From: Pseudomonas sp. ok272 | Lineage (GTDB): Bacteria; Pseudomonadota; Gammaproteobacteria; Pseudomonadales; Pseudomonadaceae | NCBI RefSeq assembly: GCF_900109995.1 | Contig: NZ_FOCB01000002.1 | Span: forward strand, 290,981 to 354,980 | DNA: 64,000 bases | Direction of reading: 5' to 3' | Position numbers and translations under genes: made by a program | The notes under the pieces: generated by a model | Databases searched by the model: none | What the model was told of the DNA's origin: nothing | The model's input: only the letters and a program-made list of their open reading frames with translations | Shown here: piece by piece, positions 1-9,455 of the stretch | Numbering within the stretch: the first letter of the stretch is position 1 | Layout: each line of letters begins with the position of its first letter

Positions 1-43
1 TAGCAGTAGGTCAGTCAACGGAGATGTTGGCTGTGTTGCCGTC

Positions 44-180
44 TTCGCGAGCAGGCTCGCTCCCACAGGTTTGGCGCCTTAACTGACTGGCATTAAGGCT
101 CGCCCGCGAAAGCGGTAAGCCTGGCGACATTGATGCTGGATGGACCGACCGGTTCGCGGGCAAGCCTCGCGCCTACGGGC
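44..180. repeat. REP-type repeat cluster
   Basis: The stretch 44-69 carries the fluorescent-pseudomonad REP core GCGAGCAGGCTCGCTCCCAC. At 94-117 and 153-180 there are two copies of a related variant (CGCGGGCAAGCCTCGC) in opposite orientations, so they can pair with each other. The cluster lies just past the 3' end of the leftward giant gene and may stabilise or end its transcript. The REP assignment is from memory of the family sequence. Confidence 0.7.
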
Positions 181-208
181 TCACCCCTGTTGTTGCCCGG
201 CGTCGTCC

Positions 209-3200
209 TTAGGCCTGCCCCTCCAGCTCGGCAATCTCGCGCGTGGACAGCTCGGTGGCCAACACCAGGCGCTCGGCCTTGCGTTCGCTGTCCATCTGCT
301 CCCATGCCGCAAAGTGCGCCTCGTCAAAGTCAGGGTATTGCTCTTCCAGGGCTTCGCCCCTGACCTCGTAACGCTGCTGCAACTGTAAGAACTCAGCGGC
401 ATAACGCTCCTCCAGGTACGGCATCCAGTAAGGTCGGGCAAGCAACTGTTCGACAAACTCCGGCTGCCCCTCTTCGGCGATGACGGCGGCATACGCAGCA
501 TCCAGGTCCTGGGCCGACACCCTGGCCAGATTGGCGTAAATCATCGTCTTGGGCTGAGGCGGCAGCGCAAGGCGCTGTTCCAGGCCAATGCGGTACGCCA
601 GGCGTATTTCCGCCGGATCCAGGCTCGGGTTGCGCCGGCTGGCCGCCCGGGCGACCCCCTCGACCTTGTCCAGGCGGAACAGCCCCCTGGAGAGTTTCAA
701 CAGCTCGCGCCCCTGATGCTCAGGTGCGATGTTCTTCAAGGCATTGAACTCATACACCTTCAGTTCCACGTCATTGAACAGCAGGATGCGCCCATCGCCG
801 CACGTCTCGCGCACCCGCAAATCCCTGGCCAGGCTGAACAGCTCATCACGCAGCGCTTCGTCGTCGTAAACGGCATGCAACACTTCCCAGACTCGCCGCC
901 TGAGGTTGGCGGGATCCACCTTGAAGTCTTTGGTATGCCTGAGTTGGGACAGGATTTTAAACAAGTCCTTGCTGTCCTCATGCGCCGCCAGCGAGTCCCA
1001 GACTTCATGGTCCTGCGCGTCATCGGCAACCCCGGCAAGCCAGCGGTCTTTGTTGCGCGCCGGCGTCTCATCACCCGGGTGGGCTTGGCCATCGGAGTCG
1101 TCGTCCAGGTCACTGCCCGAATCCAGTTCCGATATCGCGTAGCCCTCCATCAAACGATCAATGTCGCCAAGGGTAAAGCCCAGGCCTCGGCCGGTGTCCT
1201 CCAGGTAATCACGCAAGCGCTGCAAGTCCACTTCATCGAGCAGGTTGTCGGACAGATCGGTATCACCCATCAAGCGGCCGTGGGCCGGCAGCAAGGCATC
1301 GGCGGGAATCGTACTGATCTGGTTATTGCTTAAGTTCAGGGTCGTCAATCCGGGCTGCTCCAGCACACCCTCCGGCCAGTCGCTGAGGATGTTGCCACTC
1401 AGGTCGAGGACGCGCAGTTGATCAAGGCCGCGCACATCAAATTCCCCCAGGGTGTTGTCACTCAGGTCAAGTCGCTCCAGGCGAGTGAACCCGTTGAGTT
1501 GCCGGCGCAACTGGGCGCTGTCCCTGAAGTCGTTGTGGTTGGCTTCCAGGCGTGTGAGTTGTGGGCACTCGGAAAGCGACTCAGGCAGCGCGCTCAGGCC
1601 GTTGCCGTTGATCGTCAGGTGCTCCAGATGGGTAAACGAACGGAAGAACTCATTGGAGCCTTCTGCGCTCAGGCGCACCCCGCTGACGTCCAACCGGGTA
1701 ACGTGATCGAACACCCTCGGGAGCTCAGGCAACTCACCGACCGTGAGTTCACTGATATCCAGCATCGTGCGCCGGGTGCGCGCCGCCGGGCGCAGGGATT
1801 CGCGCCAACAGGCCAGGATTCGATCTGCCGCACGCCGGCGACTGACTGCGCTGATCCAGTCATCGCCCTCGCGGTAGCTGCGCACATCGATCCAGTCGTT
1901 CAAACCGCGGGTCAGCGCCTCGTGCTGCTGTTGCCACTGATTGAGGCGCGTCTCGATGTCCAGCGCCCCCAACCCTTCGGCGCTCAAATCGTCAATGCGT
2001 CGGACCGCCTCTTCGACACTCAAATCCGGATCCAGGCGCTGCAATTGCGCCGCCGGGGTCAGGCGTGCGTTGCTGCCTGTCGGCGTCAGCGGCAGCAGCA
2101 GGTTCGGATCGTCGGTCACCTGCGGTGGAAAGAACTCAGGGTCGCCTCCCGTTCGCCCCACCAACAGGCGCTCACGCGCGATCCCAACCGGCGTAGGCTG
2201 CGTCGTACGGGCGGCGAAACGCTGGACCCTGGTCATCGTCGGTGCATCCAGCCGGCAACCTTGCAGGTGCAGGCCCATCAACAGCTGCTCGGGCCCCGAG
2301 AAGACCCCTTCGGGAACGTGGGTCAGCGCGCTGTGGCTCAAGTCCAGGCGGCGCAAATCGGGCAGTTCCGATGCCCCTGTCGGCCAGGCGCGAATACCGC
2401 TGTGGCTCAGGTCCAGCACTTGCAACGCTTCCATCGCCTGTACGTTCAGCGTTCCGAGCCGATTGTAGGAGAGGTTCAAGACGCGCAGTGAGCGCATGCG
2501 GTTCAAGCGTTGTTGCAACGATGGGGTCACGCTCAGTTCGTTGCCGCAAAGGTGCAGCTGTTCAAGCTGGCCCAATGCATCGAACGCCGGTGGCAGCTCA
2601 CCCAGGCGGTTGCCATTGAGGGTCAGTTGCCGCAGGTTGGGGAATTTGCCGAGGAACCCATCGAGGCTGTCTGCCGATAACCGTGCGCCCCCCAAGTTCA
2701 ACACCCGGACATGGCCAAACGTGGTGTCGGGCAACGCCGGCAGGTCGCCGAGAGGACCATCGGCAAGGTCGAGCACGTCATCGATCGCGAACGTACGCCA
2801 CGAGGGGCCGGCCACGAGTTCCTGGGGGGCATACTGCGCACGCAGGCCGTCTGCCCGGCACTGGCGGATTTTATCCGCCGCACGCTGACGCACATAGGCA
2901 TCGACTTGTCGACGGTCCACGCGCACGACCCTGGCCTGCCATTCGTCCAACTGCTGGTCGAACAGCACCTGTTCGCGGTGGAGGTCGAGGACGTGATCCA
3001 ACAACGCGCGCCCACTCAAGCCCGTGGCCTTGAAACGCTCCAGCGCGGCATTGGCAAATGCCGGGTCCGCTGGCGCCAGCGCGTGCAAGCGAGCACGGCA
3101 ATACGCCTCCAGCATCCGCTCCTCGCCGAGTTGATGCGGCACATGACTGCCCAGGTACTCATAGACCTGGACCAGCGTCGACGGCTCCAGCCGTGTCCAG

Positions 3201-6200
3201 TCCAGGTCCAGGCCCCGCCAGAGGGTTTGGTACCCGCTAAACAACGGCGCTGGCACGGTGTTGATCGAGGTGCCGCGCAGATCCAGGGTGGTGAGTTGCG
3301 GCAAGTCCAACACACCGTCCGGCCAGCTCGACATCGAACCGCGCACCGTCAATGAGCGCAACTGGAGCAGCGGACGAACATCCAGTGATGCGCGCCAGTC
3401 TTGCAGGGACAAGAGCTCAAGCTGCGGCATCGTCTGCAGGGCTTGGGCCAATGCCTGGGTGTCGACCACGTCTGCGGTATCCAGGGACAGCTCAGTGATC
3501 GTGCTCAGCTCGCCCAGCTGCTGACTGAGCGCCGGCAGATGCGCCTCCTGCACCCGAATGCTCAAGCGTTTGACGTTGGGGAATCGACCCAGCAAATCGT
3601 CGCCCGCCGGCCCCAGCAACTGCTCGCTATTCAGCACCAAGGCGCGCACATGGGAAAAATCGGCATCCCAGGACGGCAAGCGGCCGACATCGCGCACGTC
3701 CAACTCGACGACGGACTCCAGCTCACGATTGAAGCCGTCGCGCCAGCCCGCGACGATCCGCTCGGCGATCATCCGCCGGCTGGGTACCCCATAGGCCAAC
3801 GGTGCAGGGTCTGCGTCAGCCCACGGCGACAGCACCGCCGCCAACCCATCGAGTTCACGTTGGCGATTGTTGAGCAGGTGCGCGACTTGCTGATCGGTTT
3901 TTCCGCTGCGCAGGTGTTGTTGGATCCATTCACCGGCCTGCTCGTCCGAGAGGTTGGGGTAGGTTATCCGTGCCCGGTTGATCAGCAAGGCATCGGCAAA
4001 GCCCTTGCCACGCCCACTGGCCAGGTAACCCAGGCGCCCCGAGGCCAGGCGCAGCCCTGGGCCACGCCCGGTGTTGATCGGGCGCAGTTTGAGCAGCTGC
4101 GCCATCTCATCGCGATGGCCGGCGGCGTAACGCCCCAACTGACGTCGCAGCCCGTGCACGGGATGCTCCGACGGGGCCGGGGCCATGCTTTCAGGCAACA
4201 CCGCGGCCAGCGATTCATACAGGTTGCGCCCCAGCCGGGGTTTGGCGTTGAACACCCGGCCGTCGGGGTCAAACGCTTGGTAGCCAGCGCCCTCCTTGAC
4301 CAGGACTCTGCGCACCGACGCCTGTTCGCTGCCGACGCTGTCAAGCAGCGCGCCATGGATTGAATCGGCACGCACTTCCAGGCGCAAGTTCGCCGGCCAG
4401 CCGGGCTGGTGCTCCAGGCAATGCAGCGCCAAGCGGTCGCTGGCCGCCGAGGCCATGTTCTCCAAGTGCAGGCCCGCAAGTGCTCGATTCAACGCACCTT
4501 GCTGGACATAGACACGGGCTTGCTGGGCGATGCGCAAGGCAATACGCCCGTGGCTGCGCAGTTGTGCCAATTCCTGCGCACTGGCCTGGGCCAGCAGGTC
4601 GCGTGCCGCATAGCGGCTCAGGCTCGGGAAGTGCCGTTGCAGGCGTAGGACATCAGGCTCCAACGGCTCATGGCTGCCCGCGTAAAGTCCGTCGAACAGC
4701 ACTTTTTTGCGGCTCCGTGCGTGGTTGGCCAGGCGGTCACGGAACACCTGCCCGCGCTTGCTGACGTCGTGCGCACCTTCGACACCGAGCAACTCGACGA
4801 TTTGTTCCTCATCGAGCTCCGACAACACCGTAGCGGCCAATTTGCCACTCATGGCCTCGGTCCGGGTGACCTTGATGGTGCGCCTGGCGCCGCCCAGTGG
4901 CGGGGTGCCATGGACTTGGGACCGGCCCCACGGTTCCGCCCCCTCGAACACTTCAAGGACCTCCTCGCGGGGCCAGCCCGGCATCTCAACGATCAACGGC
5001 AATGCATACTCACACAGGCCTTCCACACAGGTGCCGTTGCGCAGGTGCTCAATCATCCCATCGACCTGTTGATCGACCCGGAACTGACGCAAGGTCTCGG
5101 CCAGCAGCGGCGGTGGTGATTGGCGATCGATGTGCATCTTGCGCAGCGCATCATCATCGACACCACTGGCCTCGGCGATTTCCAGCAGCGTGTCATCGCT
5201 AAAGCCCTCGACCTGATGGCCGATGCGGCGCATCAGGGTCAAGCGATCCCAGGCCAACGGCTGTTCGTGGGCGTGGCGCCAGGCGCCGGCGTGGTTATGG
5301 TCCAGCACGGGCTGGTAGGCTTCGGGGTCGGTCGGGTGGTTGATTCGCCACTGTTTTAGCTCAGGGTCGAAGGTCTTCTCATACAGATCCTCGCCCAGTC
5401 GCACATAGGTGCGCCCGCCGCTCTGGTACTGGCCCAGGGCATTGGGGCGCAGCGTCGGATCCAGCGTCACGGCGCTGCGATACGGCGCCAGGTCGGGCTT
5501 CCATAAACGCGCCTGACCATTGGGCAGCTTGACCGGCACCATGCCATCGACCCAGCGTGAGACCTGGATTTTCGGCACCGTGTGCGCGGCGGCCCCGACG
5601 CCGATCAATGCCGCTGCAGCGGCCACGTTCAGCGCCACCGACTCGAAATGCGCCCACGCCTCCTCCCGGTCGCCCACGCTCCAGGCTTCGATGCCGTGAT
5701 ACACCTCCAGGGACAACTGCACCGCCGTCACGGCCAGCATCACATGGCCCAACACCGGCACAAAGAAGGCGGCCACATTGAGCACGTCCAGGCCAATCTC
5801 GGCGTAGTGCTTGAGCCGCGCCCACATCGCCTCGTTGTCGACAATCGCCGTCGGCACCGCCAGCAGTCGCGCATTGTCGCGCATACGCACCTGATGACGC
5901 TCGTGCAAGGCCTCGAACAGGTCGCCGGTGAGCAAGGTTTCCTTGAGCGACAGGTCCGGTTCAGGGTTATCGATCACCTCATAGAAACCCTTGGGGTCCC
6001 AGCGCTTGCCGTAGCGCTGGGCCTTGAGACGGCGGAAAAATGCCTGCTGCTCATCGTGCTTCACAAACGCCGCGAAGCCCTGCTGCATCCTCGTGGCGTA
6101 CAGCCCGACCGCCAATGCCTTCTCAAAATCTCCAAGGGAAGCGTATTCCACCAGCTCATGACGGCCGGCGCCGGGAATGTAGACAATGATCTTTTGCTCG

Positions 6201-7204
6201 TCGGCGCTCAGCGGTCGATCCAGCAGCTCGCTAGGCCTGACCGGCAACAAGAATTCGGTCACGTTAAACTTCCAGGACTTGAGTGGCAGGCGGAACAAGC
6301 GTGCCCTACAGCCGATGATGAACACCTCGCCCAGGGCGGAGCCAAACATCTCCAGCTCGCTGTACCACACCCCATGGCCGTTGTAGCGCGCGGTTTCCCC
6401 ACGCAACAGCGCCTGCACGACCTCGAACGCCTCGGCGCTGAGGTGTGACTTGAGTCGCGCGCGGTGTGCGTGCACCGCCAACAGGTCCTTGCGCGCGTCG
6501 ATCATCTGGCGCCGCACCTGGGCCTGGTTGGCACCGTCAAACACGTGGTCCAAATGCTCCTGGTACTGCTGGCCCAGATCGAGATCGCGGCACAGGTCGG
6601 CAAACTCAGCGGGCTTGATCCCCAGGGTCTCGCTGTAGCGATACTTATACGGCTGCCAGGTCCGGTTGATGATCCAGCTGTACTGTTCCGGGCCGTCCTT
6701 TTCGGACACCAACGCGCCTGCCGGGGCAATCGCACTGGTGGCCTGCAAAGTCTCCTGGTCAAAATCGGTGCCGCTTTCAAAGTTCAACAACGCCGCTTGC
6801 AGCAAGGGTTGTACAACCTTTCGCTCCTGGCCGCGCAGGTGGTACAGGTGGTTGTTGTTGACGTCAACTTCACTGCCAAAGCGCTTGCGCAAGGCGTGCT
6901 TGAGCAGCGGTTCGGCGAACTCGTTCAGGCCTTTTAAGCCCTTGAGGCTGCTCGCCAGCGCATGACTGGAGGCCACGCTGTTGGCCACGCAATCGAGCAA
7001 GGCCTGACGCTGCGCCTCATTGGCCTGAGTGAACCAGGGGGCCTGCAAGTCGTTGCTGTCCAGCCCCGCCAGCACGCCTTTGCGCAGTGTCTTCAGGTCA
7101 TCGGGAGTGACCCGCTGAATCCAGCCCGGAACCCGTCGCTTGATAAAGCTCGTGTGCAAGCCTTTGCCCAGCGCAACGGGGGGCGATGTGAGTGGTGCAG
7201 TCAT
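209..7204 (-). CDS. Giant LRR protein with NEL-type E3 ubiquitin ligase domain (effector-like)
   Basis: 2331 residues. The N-terminal ~1100 residues resemble the DUF6543/dermonecrotic-toxin region of Pseudomonas LRR toxins and include two hydrophobic segments near residues 470-500 and 525-545. Three LRR modules follow, at about 1143-1325, 1437-1648 and 1786-1978, each opened by a similar helical stretch (for example SRRRAADRILACW) and containing LxxLxLxxN-type repeats with proline-bearing turns. An acidic linker (about 2022-2042) leads to a C-terminal domain with ETCGDG; Cys2135 with Asp2137 gives the C-x-D pattern of the IpaH/SspH NEL catalytic loop. NEL proteins transfer ubiquitin to host proteins, so a eukaryotic target is likely. 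IpaH and SspH are far shorter, so this is the large soil-pseudomonad type. No secretion signal or chaperone gene is visible. The start has GGAG upstream, inside a hairpin. Confidence 0.85.
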   Translation of the reverse strand: MTAPLTSPPVALGKGLHTSFIKRRVPGWIQRVTPDDLKTLRKGVLAGLDSNDLQAPWFTQANEAQRQALLDCVANSVASSHALASSLKGLKGLNEFAEPLLKHALRKRFGSEVDVNNNHLYHLRGQERKVVQPLLQAALLNFESGTDFDQETLQATSAIAPAGALVSEKDGPEQYSWIINRTWQPYKYRYSETLGIKPAEFADLCRDLDLGQQYQEHLDHVFDGANQAQVRRQMIDARKDLLAVHAHRARLKSHLSAEAFEVVQALLRGETARYNGHGVWYSELEMFGSALGEVFIIGCRARLFRLPLKSWKFNVTEFLLPVRPSELLDRPLSADEQKIIVYIPGAGRHELVEYASLGDFEKALAVGLYATRMQQGFAAFVKHDEQQAFFRRLKAQRYGKRWDPKGFYEVIDNPEPDLSLKETLLTGDLFEALHERHQVRMRDNARLLAVPTAIVDNEAMWARLKHYAEIGLDVLNVAAFFVPVLGHVMLAVTAVQLSLEVYHGIEAWSVGDREEAWAHFESVALNVAAAAALIGVGAAAHTVPKIQVSRWVDGMVPVKLPNGQARLWKPDLAPYRSAVTLDPTLRPNALGQYQSGGRTYVRLGEDLYEKTFDPELKQWRINHPTDPEAYQPVLDHNHAGAWRHAHEQPLAWDRLTLMRRIGHQVEGFSDDTLLEIAEASGVDDDALRKMHIDRQSPPPLLAETLRQFRVDQQVDGMIEHLRNGTCVEGLCEYALPLIVEMPGWPREEVLEVFEGAEPWGRSQVHGTPPLGGARRTIKVTRTEAMSGKLAATVLSELDEEQIVELLGVEGAHDVSKRGQVFRDRLANHARSRKKVLFDGLYAGSHEPLEPDVLRLQRHFPSLSRYAARDLLAQASAQELAQLRSHGRIALRIAQQARVYVQQGALNRALAGLHLENMASAASDRLALHCLEHQPGWPANLRLEVRADSIHGALLDSVGSEQASVRRVLVKEGAGYQAFDPDGRVFNAKPRLGRNLYESLAAVLPESMAPAPSEHPVHGLRRQLGRYAAGHRDEMAQLLKLRPINTGRGPGLRLASGRLGYLASGRGKGFADALLINRARITYPNLSDEQAGEWIQQHLRSGKTDQQVAHLLNNRQRELDGLAAVLSPWADADPAPLAYGVPSRRMIAERIVAGWRDGFNRELESVVELDVRDVGRLPSWDADFSHVRALVLNSEQLLGPAGDDLLGRFPNVKRLSIRVQEAHLPALSQQLGELSTITELSLDTADVVDTQALAQALQTMPQLELLSLQDWRASLDVRPLLQLRSLTVRGSMSSWPDGVLDLPQLTTLDLRGTSINTVPAPLFSGYQTLWRGLDLDWTRLEPSTLVQVYEYLGSHVPHQLGEERMLEAYCRARLHALAPADPAFANAALERFKATGLSGRALLDHVLDLHREQVLFDQQLDEWQARVVRVDRRQVDAYVRQRAADKIRQCRADGLRAQYAPQELVAGPSWRTFAIDDVLDLADGPLGDLPALPDTTFGHVRVLNLGGARLSADSLDGFLGKFPNLRQLTLNGNRLGELPPAFDALGQLEQLHLCGNELSVTPSLQQRLNRMRSLRVLNLSYNRLGTLNVQAMEALQVLDLSHSGIRAWPTGASELPDLRRLDLSHSALTHVPEGVFSGPEQLLMGLHLQGCRLDAPTMTRVQRFAARTTQPTPVGIARERLLVGRTGGDPEFFPPQVTDDPNLLLPLTPTGSNARLTPAAQLQRLDPDLSVEEAVRRIDDLSAEGLGALDIETRLNQWQQQHEALTRGLNDWIDVRSYREGDDWISAVSRRRAADRILACWRESLRPAARTRRTMLDISELTVGELPELPRVFDHVTRLDVSGVRLSAEGSNEFFRSFTHLEHLTINGNGLSALPESLSECPQLTRLEANHNDFRDSAQLRRQLNGFTRLERLDLSDNTLGEFDVRGLDQLRVLDLSGNILSDWPEGVLEQPGLTTLNLSNNQISTIPADALLPAHGRLMGDTDLSDNLLDEVDLQRLRDYLEDTGRGLGFTLGDIDRLMEGYAISELDSGSDLDDDSDGQAHPGDETPARNKDRWLAGVADDAQDHEVWDSLAAHEDSKDLFKILSQLRHTKDFKVDPANLRRRVWEVLHAVYDDEALRDELFSLARDLRVRETCGDGRILLFNDVELKVYEFNALKNIAPEHQGRELLKLSRGLFRLDKVEGVARAASRRNPSLDPAEIRLAYRIGLEQRLALPPQPKTMIYANLARVSAQDLDAAYAAVIAEEGQPEFVEQLLARPYWMPYLEERYAAEFLQLQQRYEVRGEALEEQYPDFDEAHFAAWEQMDSERKAERLVLATELSTREIAELEGQA

Positions 7205-7207
7205 GGT

Positions 7208-7231
7208 GCGGCTCCAATAAAAAAGAGCCGC
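7208..7231 (-). promoter_or_regulatory. Hairpin over the ribosome binding site of the NEL gene
   Basis: On the coding strand GCGGCTC, a 10-base U-rich loop and GAGCCGC form a perfect 7-bp stem ending three bases before the ATG. The only Shine-Dalgarno-like GGAG lies at the loop/3'-arm junction, so the folded mRNA would hide it. This suggests translational control; it is an inference from the sequence alone. Confidence 0.45.
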
Positions 7232-7387
7232 GAATACATCACGGGGAACCGGGCCTTCGGTGGTAACTATCTATCGCGTTGGTTACCCGATACCACAGGC
7301 GCTCGCCGAGCCCTGACGCGCCCACGGAATGCGGGGCCACCCCACATCAAAGAAATAAATCGCAACGCATTCATGAGCAAACTCTCT

Positions 7388-7423
7388 AAAAAAGCCCTCC
7401 CACTGGAGACGTTTTAGGGCTTT
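7388..7423 (-). terminator. Possible leftward intrinsic terminator
   Basis: AAAGCCCT (7391-7398) and AGGGCTTT (7416-7423) form an 8-bp stem. Read leftward, the stem is followed by six U residues (7388-7393). It lies in the 289-bp gap upstream of the NEL gene, which holds no other gene. It would insulate that gene from upstream leftward transcription, although no leftward gene is seen just to the right. Confidence 0.4.
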
Positions 7424-7493
7424 GCTATGAGGTCACGCCAACGGCCCACCTTGGGCGCCGTCGGGCTTACCTGTGAACTGCCGAGAACACTCC

Positions 7494-7907
7494 ATGAAAA
7501 TCAATCCCTACCTGATCTTCAACGGCGACTGCCAAGCCGCCTTCAGCCATTACGCCCAGGCCCTGTCGGGGCAAATCGAAATGAGCATGACCTTCGGCGA
7601 AAGCCCGGCCGCCGAGCACGTGCCCGAGCACTGCCGTGGCTTGATCATGCATACCCGCCTGGTGGTAGGCGATCAGGCGATCATGGGCTCGGACACCACG
7701 CCCGACCGCCCGGTGAACGCCATGAGTGCGTGCTCGATCTCATTGAATGTCGACACCGTGGCCGAGGCCGAGCGCGTATTCACTGCCCTGGCGGACGGTG
7801 GCAGTATCCAGATGCCGCTGGAAGCGACCTTCTGGGCCGCCCGCTTCGGCATGCTGACCGACCGCTACGGGGTGGCCTGGATGGTCAACTGCGAAGCCGA
7901 ACAGTAA
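7494..7907 (+). CDS. VOC family (PhnB/glyoxalase-like) protein
   Basis: 137 residues starting MKINPYLIFNGDC. The typical PhnB-like features are present: the N-terminal PYLxFNGDCxxAF motif, a central GxxxMGSD segment and the C-terminal FG-M-TDRYGVxWM block. Such proteins take the vicinal-oxygen-chelate fold; most PhnB-like members have no known substrate. The ATG at 7494 is preferred over an in-frame GTG seven codons earlier because family members begin with MKxNPYL. It appears monocistronic and the true ligand is unknown. Confidence 0.85.
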   Translation: MKINPYLIFNGDCQAAFSHYAQALSGQIEMSMTFGESPAAEHVPEHCRGLIMHTRLVVGDQAIMGSDTTPDRPVNAMSACSISLNVDTVAEAERVFTALADGGSIQMPLEATFWAARFGMLTDRYGVAWMVNCEAEQ

Positions 7908-7930
7908 CAAGCACCCTCGTTACTTAATAT

Positions 7931-7987
7931 GGCTTGCTCGCGCGGCGGTCCCCTAAAAAAGGACTGCTACGCAGTCCAGCGCGAGCC
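7931..7987. repeat. Nested palindrome with leftward U-tract
   Basis: The inner arms GGACTGC and GCAGTCC (7961-7977) close on a 3-base loop, and outer arms GGCTTGCTCGCGC and GCGCGAGCC (7931-7943, 7979-7987) flank them. Leftward transcription would meet six U residues after the inner stem (7955-7960). It lies in the 200-bp gap after the VOC gene and may be a terminator or a REP-like mobile palindrome. Confidence 0.45.
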
Positions 7988-8107
7988 CCGCAATCACACC
8001 AGAAACCCCACGTTCAATGCCGACACCACGCCACTGGCAAGGCTATTGGCCACTAGCCTGGGGTTTTTAGGTAGACTTCGCCGACTTTCCGTGCCGGAGC
8101 CCCAAGG

Positions 8108-9322
8108 ATGAACGTGTTTCAAACGCTGTGTGTCGCCCTGCTGGTCATCTCGGGTGCCGCCCACGCTGCCATTCCCGCCATCGAACAGGCCCCCGGCGAT
8201 GTCCAGGGCTATATCCGTTGCATCCAGCACACCTACGCCGCCAACCAGTGGCAGGCCGGGACCGTGGCCCAATGCCGAGCGAGCAATCCTGCCGTGCGTT
8301 CACTGCGCGAGGGCGACTACAACGGGGTGACGTTCACCCAGGCGCAGAACGAACTGTACGAACAGGCGCGCGCGCAGTGGATCGACTTCGACAAATCCCT
8401 GCGGGAGCAACTGCTGTCCAAGCGGCTCGCGGAGCAATTCAAGGCGGCCAATGTCTTGACCTCCTACTCGTTCGAACGGGTGGCTCGCGACCTCGACACG
8501 CGTTTTGCCGAGATGAACGAGGCGCCCTTCAGTTGGTATCCCGCCACTAAAGCCCCGTACACCACGGCCAGCGGCTTGTCCCTGACGCAACTGCACAACG
8601 CCGAGCTGGGGCAATTCAGCCAGTGCCTGGAAGCCGCCACCACCACCCTGAAGGTGCTGACACGCGCGATGTTCGAGGGCGAGGTGACCGGCTGCACCGG
8701 TGACATCACCCAGCACAATGTCGACGGCTCCAACGGCCTATACAAGCCCCAGGCGTTCCGTTCGGTCGCCGATCAAGTCTGGGCACAAATCGCCTCGCAG
8801 CAAGCCCAGGCCGAGGAAGCCAAACGCGTGCGCCTGGCCAAGGAAGAAGCCGAGTCGTGGCCCAACAGGATCAAGGTGGTGCTGAAGCAGGTGTTCACCG
8901 GAGTATTGGTGATTGGCGCCCTGTTCATTGCGTGGATGGTGTGGCGCAACCTGCCGGCCGCTGCGCCGACGCGAGGTACTGGCCGACGTCGGCAACGGCA
9001 TGAGGACGATGACGATGACGATGAATACGTTACCCCGCCCACCCGCCAGCGCCACGAAAGCCGCCCGGTGGAGAGGAAGCCGGACCTGAACACCTTTACC
9101 CTCCACCACCGCAGGGTCAGCAAGGCAACCACCCCGCACTGGTGCGCCAGTTGCATACACTGGCGTGGCGAACGGGTCCAGCACCCGGTGATGAAACGGG
9201 ACACCTACGTCAAGGTGGGCACGATCGGCAACTGCGCTCACAAGCATCCAGGCTCACCGTACGGCATGAAGCACTATGACGCCGGCTTCCACTGCAAGGA
9301 CTTTGAAGACGGCGGTTACTGA
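8108..9322 (+). CDS. Exported membrane-anchored protein with Cys-rich tail, unknown function
   Basis: 404 residues with an N-terminal signal peptide (cleavage probably after AAHA), a ~230-residue domain with a few cysteines, a transmembrane helix at about residues 258-282 (VFTGVLVIGALFIAWMVW), an Asp run (about 301-307) and a basic linker. The C-terminal 60 residues contain C346-x2-C349 followed by NCAHKHP and FHCKDFE, so four Cys and several His could bind metal. If the signal is cleaved and the helix spans once, the tail is cytoplasmic. I do not recognise the family. The gene stands alone, with a REP pair after it. Confidence 0.7.
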   Translation: MNVFQTLCVALLVISGAAHAAIPAIEQAPGDVQGYIRCIQHTYAANQWQAGTVAQCRASNPAVRSLREGDYNGVTFTQAQNELYEQARAQWIDFDKSLREQLLSKRLAEQFKAANVLTSYSFERVARDLDTRFAEMNEAPFSWYPATKAPYTTASGLSLTQLHNAELGQFSQCLEAATTTLKVLTRAMFEGEVTGCTGDITQHNVDGSNGLYKPQAFRSVADQVWAQIASQQAQAEEAKRVRLAKEEAESWPNRIKVVLKQVFTGVLVIGALFIAWMVWRNLPAAAPTRGTGRRRQRHEDDDDDDEYVTPPTRQRHESRPVERKPDLNTFTLHHRRVSKATTPHWCASCIHWRGERVQHPVMKRDTYVKVGTIGNCAHKHPGSPYGMKHYDAGFHCKDFEDGGY

Positions 9323-9354
9323 GGCCCCACTCAACCCAAGCATAAAACACCCCC

Positions 9355-9425
9355 TTGTGGGAGCGAACCTGCTCGCGAAGCGGCCAGTGCATCTACCGCC
9401 TTCGCGAGCAGGCTCTCGCCCACAG
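9355..9425. repeat. Inverted pair of REP elements
   Basis: Two REP cores face each other: TGTGGGAGCGAACCTGCTCG (9356-9375) and CGCGAGCAGGCTCTCGCCCA (9404-9423). The pair can form a long cruciform between the convergent genes ending at 9322 and 9456 and is probably a shared transcript end. Copies match the elements at 44-69 and 30288-30379. Confidence 0.75.
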
Positions 9426-9455
9426 GCTATCTGTGCTGTGTCGCAGGCTGGACGG

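Noticed and set aside
9000..9030. GAC-rich tract that could be a DNA repeat
   Set aside because: It simply encodes the Asp run of the 404-residue protein and shows no longer unit.
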